DNA of 64,000 nt from Bacteroidota bacterium (GTDB lineage: Bacteria > Bacteroidota > Bacteroidia > Sphingobacteriales > Sphingobacteriaceae): positions 28,912 through 92,911 of the forward strand of contig JABDHD010000002.1 of NCBI GenBank assembly GCA_013285685.1, given 5' to 3'. The translations under genes and the position numbers were made by a program. Shown one piece after another: positions 8,181-16,344 of the stretch. Under the pieces are notes generated by a model. It had not been told where the DNA came from. It saw nothing but the letters and a program-made list of their open reading frames with translations, and did no database searches. Positions within the stretch are counted from its first letter, which is position 1. Every line of letters starts with the position of its first letter.

Positions 8181-8448
8181 TAAAAGGCTACTGTAAAGTA
8201 ACCCGCTTTAATCCACCAATCATTTATCGCTGTAATGGTCGGGCCTGAGCTGTTTACTCAATTACAAACAAATATAAATGAGCCCCCCAATTCAGGCTCG
8301 GGTGTCGGCGCTGGCCAAAAGCGCGGCAGCACTCGCGCCGCGCCGACAGGTAGCCATTATGCTTATACGCTTTGCGTTACATTGTTTAGTAATGTATATT
8401 TAAACTGTTAATTGACATAATTTTGGTTGAGCCGATGGTTGGATGACA

Positions 8449-8520
8449 TGCATAGTTTATTACCTGTCAGCGATGCATGAGTGCCCCGGCGCGCTTGGCG
8501 GCGCTGCACACCTCGCGCGG
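8449..8520 (-). repeat. Dispersed ~72-bp repeat, copy 1
   Basis: It begins tgcatagtttattacctgtc and ends ggcgctgcacacctcgcgcg. The reverse complement matches 10881-10952 and 12471-12541, all having ctgacaggtaacaaactatg-like and ctcgcgcga-like ends around a GC-rich palindromic middle. Shorter related pieces occur near 8336, 12733, 16463 and 27556. Confidence 0.7.
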
Positions 8521-8578
8521 GATTGGGAGGGTTTCTATATTTTTAAAAGTGTTAAGCCGATAATAATAAGTTTTTTAT

Positions 8579-8690
8579 CTATCCTCTAAAAAACCTTTCC
8601 ACCGGCGCATTCAGCGCCTCGCTCAAATTCCACAGCGTTAATACCGTCGAATTGATTTATCGATGATCCTCCCTTGATTCAATAACCCTA
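8579..8690 (-). pseudogene. Remnant of an XRE-type helix-turn-helix gene
   Basis: Reading the minus strand into the stop at 8579-8581 gives STVLTLWNLSEALNAPVERF, the usual closing helix of XRE regulators (normally LxxLAEALxVPxxxLF). An in-frame stop lies just upstream, and the expected preceding residues appear in another frame (LLNQGRIID). This looks like a frameshifted 3' fragment. No helix-turn-helix core remains. Confidence 0.45.
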
Positions 8691-8738
8691 CTCGTAAAGA
8701 TATATCTTCAAATGGCTTGAATTGTATAATTTATGTCC

Positions 8739-8769
8739 TTTGAGACATAGCTGCAAATCTTTATTTTTG
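8739..8769 (+). promoter_or_regulatory. Bacteroidota promoter of GlxA-type regulator
   Basis: A TTTG -33 box (8739-8742) is followed after 19 nt by TATTTTTG (8762-8769), a match to TAnnTTTG. The ATG at 8774 begins four bases later, so transcription would start at or next to the start codon, giving a leaderless or near-leaderless mRNA. Confidence 0.6.
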
Positions 8770-8773
8770 TTGT

Positions 8774-9835
8774 ATGAATCACGTGAGATCTGAAGCTGAT
8801 AGTCATCTTACGAAGAAGAAGGTGGTTATTGTAGTAATGTCCGGCAATACGCTGCTTAATTTTGCCGGTCCGGCTGATGTTTTTACCTATGCAGATAAAT
8901 GTCTGCCCGCTTCAGTAGCTGGTTATGATGTTGTAATTGCGTCACCTACAGCAGTAAGGAAGAAGGTTAAGACATCATCACGAATGGAAATCCATTGCCA
9001 GTGTTGTGTATCGGATATTACCACACCAATCGATACACTGATCATCGCTGGTAATGATTTTGCGGAACTTAACAATCCGGCTGACAGTGATTTTTATAAA
9101 TGGTTGTCTGAAGTCACCGAACACAACATACGCAGGGTCGCTTCAATTTGTGGAGGTGCATTTTCTTTGGCGAAAGCAGGCTTACTAAACGGCAGAAAGG
9201 CAACAACACATTGGGACCTGAGTGAACGATTAAAGAAAAGTTACCCATTAGTACATGTCGATTCCAATGCCTTTTTTACGAATGACGGCAATATTTATAC
9301 CTCGGGCGGGGTTTCTTCTGGGATCGACCTCGCTCTCGCGCTTGTCGAAGAGGACCACGGAAAGGATATTGCCATAACTGTAGCAAGAAAACTTGTTTTT
9401 TATTTAAGCAGACCAGGCTTCCAGACTCAATTTGGTAATTTATTACCGGTCTACGAAAGTTCTAATATCGCCGAAAAATTGAAAAGCTGGTTTACTGAGC
9501 ACTTGCACGAGCCTCTGGATCTGGTCAGAATTGCCGGTCATCTAAATATGAGTACCCGAAACTTTACGCGCGTTTTTCATAAGCAAACCGGTATTTCTCC
9601 CGCCAAATTTATAGAAAAACTCAGAGTAGAAACAGCGCGAAAATACCTGGAGGATACTGATATATCACTTGAAAAAATTGCAGAACGGTGCGGCCTGGGA
9701 AATTTGATCTCTATGCGGCGTACGTTTTTGAGGCATTTAATGACCACACCATCTGATTACCGGCGCGCTTTCAGGACGTCGCTAAAGGATATAGGGATTG
9801 AAGAATTGCTGCGCCCGAATTTAGCCGGTTCATAA
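8774..9835 (+). CDS. GlxA-type transcriptional regulator (DJ-1/PfpI + AraC domains)
   Basis: The 353-aa protein combines an N-terminal DJ-1/PfpI-like domain (about 16-200) with a C-terminal AraC-type double helix-turn-helix (about 225-340, including LDLVRIAGHLNMSTRNFTRV and SLEKIAERCGLGN). The nucleophile-elbow cysteine is present at Cys126 (SICGGAF), but GlxA family members act as ligand-sensing regulators rather than peptidases. The GAPDH gene starts 24 bp after its stop on the same strand, so the two are probably co-transcribed. Regulation of that GAPDH paralogue is a reasonable inference. The ATG overlaps the predicted transcription start. Confidence 0.92.
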   Translation: MNHVRSEADSHLTKKKVVIVVMSGNTLLNFAGPADVFTYADKCLPASVAGYDVVIASPTAVRKKVKTSSRMEIHCQCCVSDITTPIDTLIIAGNDFAELNNPADSDFYKWLSEVTEHNIRRVASICGGAFSLAKAGLLNGRKATTHWDLSERLKKSYPLVHVDSNAFFTNDGNIYTSGGVSSGIDLALALVEEDHGKDIAITVARKLVFYLSRPGFQTQFGNLLPVYESSNIAEKLKSWFTEHLHEPLDLVRIAGHLNMSTRNFTRVFHKQTGISPAKFIEKLRVETARKYLEDTDISLEKIAERCGLGNLISMRRTFLRHLMTTPSDYRRAFRTSLKDIGIEELLRPNLAGS

Positions 9836-9859
9836 CCAACATAATTTAATATAAACAAC

Positions 9860-10837
9860 ATGAAAATTGCAATCAATGGATTTGGCCGCATAGGCAGGAT
9901 GACCCTAAGGGCTTTACAAAATAAACCAAATATCGAAGTTGTAGCAGTAAATGATTTAACCGACGTTAAAACACTGGCTCATTTATTAAAATATGATACC
10001 GCGCATGGTCGCTTCCCTGGCGAGGTAAGCTCCGATGAAAGCGCGATCATTGTAAACGGAAAACCTATACTCATGCTGAGTGAAAGAGATCCCGAAAAAC
10101 TGCCATGGAAAGATTTGGGTATTGACGTAGTTATAGAATCAACCGGGCGCTTTACTGATAAAAGCGCAGCACAGGCGCACATCAATGCAGGCGCAAAAAA
10201 GGTGTTGATTACGGCCCCGGCAACAGGCGGCGTAAAAACTATTGTGCATGGGGTAAATAATGAAATAATCAGCGAGGATTTGATCTATTCCACAGCCTCC
10301 TGCACCACCGGTAGTATCGCTCCCATCCTTTATATATTGGATAAAGAATTTGGCATCGAATCTGGCTACATGATTACCATTCATGCCTTTACTGCAGACC
10401 AAAACTTGCAGGATGCACCGCATAAAGATTTGCGCAGAGCCCGTGCCGCATCCTATTCTATTATTCCCACTACAACGGGTGCTGCCAAAGCAATAGGCGA
10501 TGTGTTGCCAAACTTAAAAGGCAAATTGGACGGCTATTCCTATCGTGTGCCGGTAATTGATGCTTCAATCGTTGATCTGTCAATTAATCTAAAGAAAGAA
10601 GTATCTGTCGGTGATTTAAACAGTTTACTAAAAAGTTATTCGGAAAACTCGCTTAAGGGCATCCTGGAGTATACAGAAGAGCAGTTTGTATCGTCAGATA
10701 TCCTGGGAAATACCCACTCATCTATTGTTGACGGAAGCCTTACGAAGGCTATAGGCAAATTGGTTAAAGTTGTTGCCTGGTATGATAACGAAGTAGGAAT
10801 TTCGAACAGGATAGCTGAATTGGTATCGGCGTTGTGA
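9860..10837 (+). CDS. gap: Type I glyceraldehyde-3-phosphate dehydrogenase, variant active-site motif
   Basis: The 325-aa protein has the full GAPDH layout: NGFGRIGR (6-13), a Rossmann domain with Asp32 after strand 2 (NAD preference), catalytic Cys148, His175 (ITIHAFT) and the phosphate-binding HKDLRRARAAS block. It would oxidise glyceraldehyde 3-phosphate to 1,3-bisphosphoglycerate. The normally near-invariant SNASCTTN around the catalytic Cys reads STASCTTG here, so two Asn are replaced. That, and the pairing with a GlxA-type regulator, suggests a specialised paralogue rather than the main glycolytic copy, or an altered substrate. Confidence 0.9.
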   Translation: MKIAINGFGRIGRMTLRALQNKPNIEVVAVNDLTDVKTLAHLLKYDTAHGRFPGEVSSDESAIIVNGKPILMLSERDPEKLPWKDLGIDVVIESTGRFTDKSAAQAHINAGAKKVLITAPATGGVKTIVHGVNNEIISEDLIYSTASCTTGSIAPILYILDKEFGIESGYMITIHAFTADQNLQDAPHKDLRRARAASYSIIPTTTGAAKAIGDVLPNLKGKLDGYSYRVPVIDASIVDLSINLKKEVSVGDLNSLLKSYSENSLKGILEYTEEQFVSSDILGNTHSSIVDGSLTKAIGKLVKVVAWYDNEVGISNRIAELVSAL

Positions 10838-10880
10838 GAGTAGTTCATAGTTCATGTCCGCTAACCCCCTGCTCCCTCCT

Positions 10881-10952
10881 CTCGCGCGAGTGTGTAGCGC
10901 CAGGCCGTACGGCTGTGCACGCGTGCGCCGCTGACAGGTAACAAACTATGCA
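10881..10952 (+). repeat. Dispersed ~72-bp repeat, copy 2
   Basis: It runs from ctcgcgcgagtgtgtagcgc to ctgacaggtaacaaactatg and is homologous to 12471-12541 in the same orientation and to 8449-8520 in the opposite one. It is preceded by a short gttcatg-type 7-nt run at 10845-10857. Confidence 0.7.
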
Positions 10953-11007
10953 GCGTATGTGGTTTAAAAACGGATTTCGATCACCACCAAAAATAGCCAA
11001 ATGATTA

Positions 11008-11057
11008 TGGGCCAGCCATCCGAAGTCACCTTCGGATAGCATGGGCTGGCCTTTTAG
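11008..11057 (+). terminator. Terminator-like hairpin after GAPDH
   Basis: gggccagcc pairs with gggctggcc, and inside them atccgaag pairs with cttcggat, forming a long two-part stem followed by TTTTA on the plus strand. It lies between the convergent GAPDH and NHL genes and could stop transcription from the plus side; the minus side lacks a T-run. Confidence 0.55.
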
Positions 11058-12379
11058 TGCTTAAAAACTTTTCTCACACTATAGTTTTTTGAATCGCAAA
11101 GCAAAATATCTCCGGCGGCATTGATATACAGGTCGGCAGGCGCCACGTCGGAGGCATCTGCGTCAGCCGTATCCTGGAAAATACCAAAATCTCTGCCCGC
11201 AATTGTTGAGATATTGCCCTGGGGGTCAACTTTACGCAATCGGGTATTTCCATTATCGGATATATAAACGTCCCCGGCTGCATCTGCCGCAACGCCGAAA
11301 GGCGTTCTCAATTCAGCTGATGATGCCGGCCCACCGTCGCCTGTAAAGCCTTTTGTGCCGTTGCCCGCAAATAAAGCGATAGCCCCAGATGCCAGGTCCA
11401 TCTTCCATATGCAATTTCCGCCGGCATCACATATATATAGGTCATTGTTGGGGCCAAGCGCTACCTGCCACGGTAAAATATTAGCATTGGCAGCAATACC
11501 CGGCGAACTGTTGAAGGGATAATCCGTACCGTTTCCTGCCACTACTGTTACTTTACCAGTTGACGCGTCGATTTTAAAAACGAAATGGCTGCCGGAGTCG
11601 GCCACATAAACATTTCCGCTTTTGTCGGTGATGATACTTTGAATATCATCGCTGTTAATGTTACCGACGGGCAAGGTGGCAAGGTTGGTAAAGGTTTGTT
11701 TGGATAAGGAAAACTTGAAAACGGCGCCGGAGTTCGCAAAATAAAGATTATCATCTCCGGGGTAAATATAAACAGCCTTCGGATAGCCCGTTTGTGCAAA
11801 ATAATGTTGACTGGTTGGGTAATAGCTTATAAAATCGCTTATCTTTTTATCAGGGGTTATAATTTGGATTTTATCATCCTTGCTATTTATTTCGTAAAGG
11901 TTGCCATTGCTATCTTGTGTGACCGATGCGGGGTTTAGTGCATAAGGATAGCCGTTCCCGTCCAATGTTATGATACTGTACGGGCTAACGGGCGCCACAT
12001 ATCTGAATTCGCGATATGTTATACCTGATGCATGAGACAAAAAAACAAGAGAATCGGCATTAATTTTAAGTATAGTGCAGCGGTCATATTCGGCGTTTTG
12101 ACCACTTCCAACCCAAAAAACCAGCGAATCTTTATTTATGCGGTAGTTGCCTGCAAATATCCCTAAATTAACGTCGGTCCAATCCTCGCTAAATGTGTTA
12201 TTACTATCTAATTGCAATGTGTAATATGGCCCTGCGGGGCACCGCCAAAGCCCCAGAACAAGTTTAGCCGTATCAATTGCGACAGGTTTTACTGGTTTCG
12301 GCTGCATGCTTTTTTTACATGACCAAATTCCGGCAAATAGCACCACCATCAACGCGTATGATACTCGGGATATGCTCAT
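11054..12379 (-). CDS. NHL-repeat lipoprotein
   Basis: From the ATG at 12379 the product is 441 aa. It has a lipoprotein signal ending in FAGIWSC (lipidated Cys at ~22), a small N-terminal beta domain (about 40-140), and then NHL/YVTN-type propeller repeats. Recurring blocks such as GNLYEINSKDDKIQII, GNVYVADSGSHFVFKID, NDLYICDAGGNCIWKMD and GDVYISDNGNTRLRKVD are easily seen. It is probably anchored in the outer or inner membrane and binds a ligand or partner rather than catalysing. A 30-residue upstream extension of the frame, rich in Arg, precedes the signal and is unlikely to be translated. Confidence 0.88.
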   Translation of the reverse strand: MSISRVSYALMVVLFAGIWSCKKSMQPKPVKPVAIDTAKLVLGLWRCPAGPYYTLQLDSNNTFSEDWTDVNLGIFAGNYRINKDSLVFWVGSGQNAEYDRCTILKINADSLVFLSHASGITYREFRYVAPVSPYSIITLDGNGYPYALNPASVTQDSNGNLYEINSKDDKIQIITPDKKISDFISYYPTSQHYFAQTGYPKAVYIYPGDDNLYFANSGAVFKFSLSKQTFTNLATLPVGNINSDDIQSIITDKSGNVYVADSGSHFVFKIDASTGKVTVVAGNGTDYPFNSSPGIAANANILPWQVALGPNNDLYICDAGGNCIWKMDLASGAIALFAGNGTKGFTGDGGPASSAELRTPFGVAADAAGDVYISDNGNTRLRKVDPQGNISTIAGRDFGIFQDTADADASDVAPADLYINAAGDILLCDSKNYSVRKVFKH

Positions 12380-12470
12380 AAATAATCTTTTCACCGTTAG
12401 TAAATTAAACAAAGTTATATAAATAAAATCACGATTTCCTGCCCGTAGCCCGCGTCTGCGGATTTTCAAT

Positions 12471-12541
12471 CTCGCGCGAGGTGCAGCGCCGGGCTGAGTA
12501 GCTGTGTACTCGTGCGCCGCTGACAGGTAACAAACTATGCA
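12471..12541 (+). repeat. Dispersed ~72-bp repeat, copy 3
   Basis: It runs from ctcgcgcgaggtgcagcgcc to tgacaggtaacaaactatgc. It is homologous to copies at 10881-10952 and, inverted, 8449-8520. It lies just upstream of the NHL gene on the opposite reading direction. Confidence 0.7.
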
Positions 12542-12616
12542 GGTTGCGCAGGCCGCCGCTTGTTGTCACGGCGGTCCCACTGCTCCCGCAAGCAATTTTC
12601 GCTGCCGCAAACCTCC

Positions 12617-12760
12617 CCCCATGCTCCCGCAAGCCATTTTCGCTGCCGTCCCGATTTATCGGGATGGCCCGCATGCTAAGTAACCGCCATACAGGCTGAC
12701 CATGCGGTAGTTTTCCAATATCAAAGCGTAGGGATAGTTTATTACCTGTAAACGAGCCAC
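12617..12760 (+). repeat. Dispersed ~140-bp repeat, copy A
   Basis: It is strongly similar to 16345-16485. Shared landmarks in order are tgctcccgca, cgctgccgtcccgatttatc, gctaagtaaccgcca, caggctgaccatgcg, tagttttccaatatcaaagc and tagtttattacc. It contains the palindrome cccgatttatcggg. No coding potential is evident. Confidence 0.75.
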
Positions 12761-12780
12761 CTTACGGCAGCGAAGATGGG

Positions 12781-13330
12781 CCGAGTAGGCAAGGGGAATT
12801 TCACCCCAAGCCTCTCACAGAACCGTACGTGAAGCTCTCACTTCATACGGCTCGTCTAACTTATCTTTGCGCTTAGGTTCATCCTCGTTAAAGTTGACCT
12901 TGCACTCTAATAAATTAGCTAACCCCTTTGCTCCATTTCCATTACAGAAACTTCATCACTACTACGGGTTAGTCCGCCATCCTTATCAGCTTCGTTATTC
13001 GGCCTCGCAGGTATTACCTCTTGTGCCTTTCGCTTCGCATCTGATAAGGACTTCCCGTGTTTTATACAAAAGCCAGAATAAGAGTCATGCCACCTCTATG
13101 ACGATTGCCTTATAGCCAGTATGCAAGTTCCCGCTATAATCTTCACCAGTCCGCAAGAAAACCGGCTTTTGACAATGGGTTTCGCTATCTCATCACTTCT
13201 TCAGTGGTTCATTTGCATTCATCTCTCTTATCCATACCTGACTACTTCCCGTAGCCTTTTCCCCTTTCCGTTCAACACCGGTCCATTACTGAACAAGCAC
13301 CGAGAGGCGGTTTAAAGCCCCCGCTTGCAC
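12781..13330 (-). mobile_element. ORF-deleted group II intron
   Basis: Read on the minus strand, 12853-12820 is a 34-nt domain V. It begins GAGCCGTATG and ends CGTACGGTTC, with the catalytic AGC and a GAGA tetraloop. The domain VI hairpin follows (ttggggtgaaattcccctt) and ends near CCTACTCGG. Upstream lie ~450 nt with the character of domains I-IV, beginning near GTGCAAGCGGGG at 13330. A short in-frame piece at about 12988-12919 reads GGLTRSSDEVSVMEMEQRG and then stops. It matches the N-terminal region usually found ahead of the intron reverse transcriptase, which is otherwise missing. Boundaries are approximate. Mobility would need a maturase in trans. Confidence 0.8.
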
Positions 13331-13374
13331 AGCGACTTTGGTAGGCCTACTACCATCTTTTATACAACATTCAA

Positions 13375-14844
13375 TTACCTTTGTATGGCAATCAATTCAC
13401 GGCACAACCTGCGGGAGCGACGGGGTTCGTTAAAGTTTTCGTACCTTTCTACCCGGATGGAAACTGCACCAATACTTTCAGCAACCGTATTTTCCGGCAT
13501 TTGCAAATCCGCACATCTTCTAAAGTCATTAGTCATTACGTCATCGGTCATTAGTGCCTCCGCACATCCCTCCTCATCTGCACATTTATCAACTGCACAT
13601 TCCTCCTCATTCGCACATCTGCACATCTGCAAATCCGCACATCTTTTATAGTCATCGGTCATTAGTGCCTCCGCACATCCTTCCTCATTCGCACATCTGC
13701 ACATCTGCAAATCCGCACATCTTTTATAGTCATTGGTCATTACGTCATTGGTCATTGGGTAATCTGCATATCGTAAAAGCCGGTTAACCGTAGCCACGCC
13801 TATCCCCAGTTGCCTGCTGATTTCGCGCTGGCTGAGGCCGGTGGCGGCGAGTTCGGCTATTTTATGGGCTAATTGCTGGCGGTACGCAGCGTTGCGGCTG
13901 AGCAGGTGATGGTGTTCGGCGCTGAAGCCTTCGAATTGGAAGTGCAAAAAGGCACCGGGTTTTTGGATGCGGCACAGGCATACGTTATCGGGGCCGTAGC
14001 GCTGGCGGGTGTTGCGCTGTTTGACCTGTTTGAGGTAACACAGATCAGGGTCGGCGGTGCTTTTGCCGATGGCGAAGGCGCTGTCGGCAAAGTTGATGAG
14101 CAGCTTGCTGCCGTGGAGGTCGTCGGCGCTGATGGGCTGGGTGGGGTTGCGCCGTTTGGGGGTATGGGCCAGTACCAGGATGGACAGCTTGTGGTCGGTT
14201 TTTAGCGCTTTGAGGCTTTTCATGAGCGCAAGCGCCACCGCCGAATTTTCGGTGCCGCCGCGCAGGCAGGTAATGTTATCGATGATGAGCACAGTGGCCT
14301 TAACCAGTTTTATTTTATATTCAATGGCGGCAATGAGCAGCTCGTTTTCGTCGACATCGGGCGGTGGGTCGGACAGGTAATTATACTGTGCCCGGTAAAA
14401 ATTATCCGAAAATTGGTGGTCCTCGTCGTCCTTACTGTAGCGCAGTCCAAACTGGGCCTGGCTCAGCTCGAAATCGATATAGAGCACCCGGGCGGGCGGC
14501 GCCTGGCAAACGAAAGGCTCAATGCTTTGCCCGCGCGCAATGCTTTCGCCGATTTGTACGGCCAATACCGATTTGCCGATATTGGTATCGGCAAACAGCA
14601 TGCACAGTTCGCCCTGGCGCCACAGCTCGCCAAGCAGCATTTTGGCTTCGGGTTCGCGCCGGGCCAGCTCCAGCCAGCGGTTACCTTTTTCAATAGTAAA
14701 CAGGCGATGGCAGTCTTTGAGAGAGGGGCGCACGGGTTCGGCGCGTTTTTTTCTTTTAGCAGGGCGGTATTGCACCCCGCGGATTTCGGCGCGCAGCTGC
14801 TCGATAAAGGGCGGGCGTTCGGAAGATGGTTCGAAGGACTCCAT
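13375..14844 (-). CDS. AAA-family (RepA/DnaB-like) ATPase with HTH, mobile-element type
   Basis: From the ATG at 14844 the product is ~489 aa. A RecA-fold ATPase domain spans about residues 45-320: Walker A region LFADTNIGKSVLAVQIGES, VLYIDFEL, and Walker B VLIIDNITCL. A resolvase-like helix-turn-helix follows (GLSQREISRQLGIGVATVNRLL, near 350). This layout is common in Bacteroidota integrated and mobilisable elements, where it probably serves replication or transfer. The last ~110 residues are anomalous: Cys-rich and repetitive (KRCADLQMCRCANEE three times), encoded by an array of gcacatctg-type units (13500-13765). The original stop was probably lost. An ORF-less group II intron lies ~45 bp downstream. 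Confidence 0.82.
   Translation of the reverse strand: MESFEPSSERPPFIEQLRAEIRGVQYRPAKRKKRAEPVRPSLKDCHRLFTIEKGNRWLELARREPEAKMLLGELWRQGELCMLFADTNIGKSVLAVQIGESIARGQSIEPFVCQAPPARVLYIDFELSQAQFGLRYSKDDEDHQFSDNFYRAQYNYLSDPPPDVDENELLIAAIEYKIKLVKATVLIIDNITCLRGGTENSAVALALMKSLKALKTDHKLSILVLAHTPKRRNPTQPISADDLHGSKLLINFADSAFAIGKSTADPDLCYLKQVKQRNTRQRYGPDNVCLCRIQKPGAFLHFQFEGFSAEHHHLLSRNAAYRQQLAHKIAELAATGLSQREISRQLGIGVATVNRLLRYADYPMTNDVMTNDYKRCADLQMCRCANEEGCAEALMTDDYKRCADLQMCRCANEEECAVDKCADEEGCAEALMTDDVMTNDFRRCADLQMPENTVAESIGAVSIRVERYENFNEPRRSRRLCRELIAIQR
13500..13765. repeat. cacatct/gcacat-type repeat array in ATPase 3' end
   Basis: The plus strand repeats gcacatctgcacatctgcaa, ccgcacatctt and gtcattagtcattacgtcat-like units, including a duplicated ~75-bp block (about 13605-13680 and 13683-13745). 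The same unit family appears at 62200-62230 upstream of another gene. It is translated here in the ATPase frame. Confidence 0.75.
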
Positions 14845-15380
14845 TGGAGGGTTGGTTGACAGGGTTGTAACGATTACCACAAATTTAAGGGGTTGCAGCG
14901 GTTTAGGTGGTGACAGTGTTTTGTCAGTAGGGGGAATGGCGTTTAGGGCTTAGTGCAAATTAATGCAGCTACTGCCTTTCCCGTAAAGCGGAAGGAGGAT
15001 CGGGAGCATTTGCGGTAATGTCCGCCGGGTTGACTCACCCTCCCGACCTTCGGTTGGGACATCGCTCGACTACCCCCCTCTCCACCTGCGGGCGGGAAAG
15101 AGGGTAGCTGCAATTAGGTTTTAAACGCGATTCCCGGTTTTGTGTTGTCCTGAAATAGGTTTACACATTAAGTAAACGATTGATAACCAGCGAATTGCAT
15201 AGATGTTGCCGGGAAAGCGTATTTTATAGGCGTTGATTATCAGTCGTTTATGTAAATACGTTGACTTATAAAAATTTGAACGTTCTGATAATGAGCGTGT
15301 TTCACAACGTTCCGGGTGTTCCGCGTGAAAAAGTGGAACGCCGGAAGGCCGGTATCGCTGCCCCGGATGATTTGCCTTTT
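14845..15380. other. Intergenic region with hairpin repeat and shared 15.2/36.0 kb sequence
   Basis: The gap of ~535 bp lies upstream of the ATPase gene. Positions 15035-15105 are a GC-rich repeat typical of intergenic hairpins (ctcaccctcccgaccttcgg; cccctctccacctgcgggcg with gaaagaggg). Positions about 15225-15330 share a sequence block, inverted, with 36010-36130. No gene is visible. Confidence 0.55.
15225..15330 (-). repeat. Repeat shared with 36.0 kb, copy 1
   Basis: On the minus strand it reads ttgtgaaacacgctcattat followed by cagaacgttc and then a tataagt...gataatcaa segment. The same order with few changes appears on the plus strand at 36010-36130. It lies in the upstream region of the ATPase gene, in the same orientation as that gene. 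Confidence 0.65.
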
Positions 15381-15752
15381 TTATTTATCGTCCCTTACAA
15401 AAGTGACATGATGTTTCATGTCTGGTTCAGTAAAATTGAGGGAAATAGAGTCGCCGGCTGCAATGTATTTCCCATCGATTGGTATAACATTACCGTCCGG
15501 GTCCTTAACATTACACGAAAAACTATCGCCGGTGATTTTTCCGTCATTAATGTTTAAAGGGTCGCCTTCGGCTTGTGCTGTACCGGTAAGCTTTTCTCCG
15601 TCTACATTAATAACCAGGTGCAGCGGGTGATCGTTGCCATCGGGATCTTTCAGCGAACCTTTCCATTTGCCCGCCAGCCCGGCAGCGGCAACAGCCAGGC
15701 AAACTGCAAAACAGCCGGCCAAGATTACCGTAGTGAATATTTTTCTTTTCAT
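15381..15752 (-). CDS. Small secreted protein of unknown function
   Basis: From the ATG at 15752 the product is 123 aa, with a Sec signal (KIFTTVILAGCFAVCLAVAAA) and then a small beta-rich domain starting GKWKGSLKDPDGNDHPLHL. The pattern of short strands with two DPDGN turns resembles lipocalin-like or DUF domains in Bacteroidota secreted proteins that begin with a GxWxG motif. No catalytic residues can be named. It is monocistronic and divergent from the lipoprotein at 15868. Confidence 0.7.
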   Translation of the reverse strand: MKRKIFTTVILAGCFAVCLAVAAAGLAGKWKGSLKDPDGNDHPLHLVINVDGEKLTGTAQAEGDPLNINDGKITGDSFSCNVKDPDGNVIPIDGKYIAAGDSISLNFTEPDMKHHVTFVRDDK

Positions 15753-15867
15753 AATTTGGTTTTTGATATGACGCAATAATTTAAAGACACGTTACAGAGA
15801 AAAATCATTTCAACTAATCCTTGCACGGCTGGCGGCTTTTTCATAGTTTGCAAAAAACTTAACTAAT

Positions 15868-16323
15868 ATGAAATCAGTAAAATTGGCTTGTATTGCCTTC
15901 GCGTTAATCACCCTTGCATTTACTTCCTGCAAAAAAAGCTCAGATAATAAGCCTCCTGCCGGCAATTCACTCTCGCTGAAGTTCAACGGAACAACGTACA
16001 GCACCTCAAATATTGTTGCTGTTGATAGCATCGGTTACTTCCAGCTTATCGGCACCATCAGCAGTACCGCCAATATATACATGTACGTTCTCGGCGGGTT
16101 CAAAGTCGGTAGTTTCGACCTGGCGAGTGCTACCAGGGCGGTTAACTTTACGTCGGGCACAGGCAATTCCTATGCCTCAACCGCCGGCACCATAACCATA
16201 ACTTCGCTTACCAGTACAACCATTTCGGGTACGTTCAACTTTACGGGCACCAATAACATCACCGGTACTACCGGCGCAGGCACCGACGGGACGTTCACCA
16301 CGACGTACACTACAACAAGGTAG
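15868..16323 (+). CDS. DUF6252-like lipoprotein
   Basis: The product is 151 aa with a lipoprotein signal ending LAFTSC (Cys20). A short linker leads to an all-beta domain with the family's features: SLSLKFNGTTY near the start, a GxFxL turn, and TISGTFNFTG before a closing GTFTTTYT strand. It is paralogous to the lipoprotein at 33463-33924, which shares LSLKFGG, VGTFDLSGG and IEGTFQFTG. Such proteins are surface or periplasmic lipoproteins of unknown role. The C-terminal third is unusually rich in Thr and Gly. Confidence 0.75.
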   Translation: MKSVKLACIAFALITLAFTSCKKSSDNKPPAGNSLSLKFNGTTYSTSNIVAVDSIGYFQLIGTISSTANIYMYVLGGFKVGSFDLASATRAVNFTSGTGNSYASTAGTITITSLTSTTISGTFNFTGTNNITGTTGAGTDGTFTTTYTTTR

Positions 16324-16344
16324 ATGCGATAAGCGAAGGTGCAA

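Larger units (their letters stand above)
8181..8773. other. Intergenic region with dispersed repeat and gene remnant
   Basis: This 593-bp gap holds a copy of a ~72-bp dispersed repeat (8449-8520, minus orientation relative to the copies at 10881-10952 and 12471-12541). It also holds a short remnant of a helix-turn-helix gene (8579-8690) and, at its right end, the promoter of the GlxA-type regulator. Nothing else recognisable was found. Confidence 0.6.

Noticed and set aside
12867..13315. Plus-strand ORFs of 82 and 64 aa
   Set aside because: They lie antisense within the group II intron RNA region and resemble no protein.
13325..13787. Plus-strand ORFs of 108 and 77 aa
   Set aside because: They are antisense to the ATPase 3' end and encode the repeat array.
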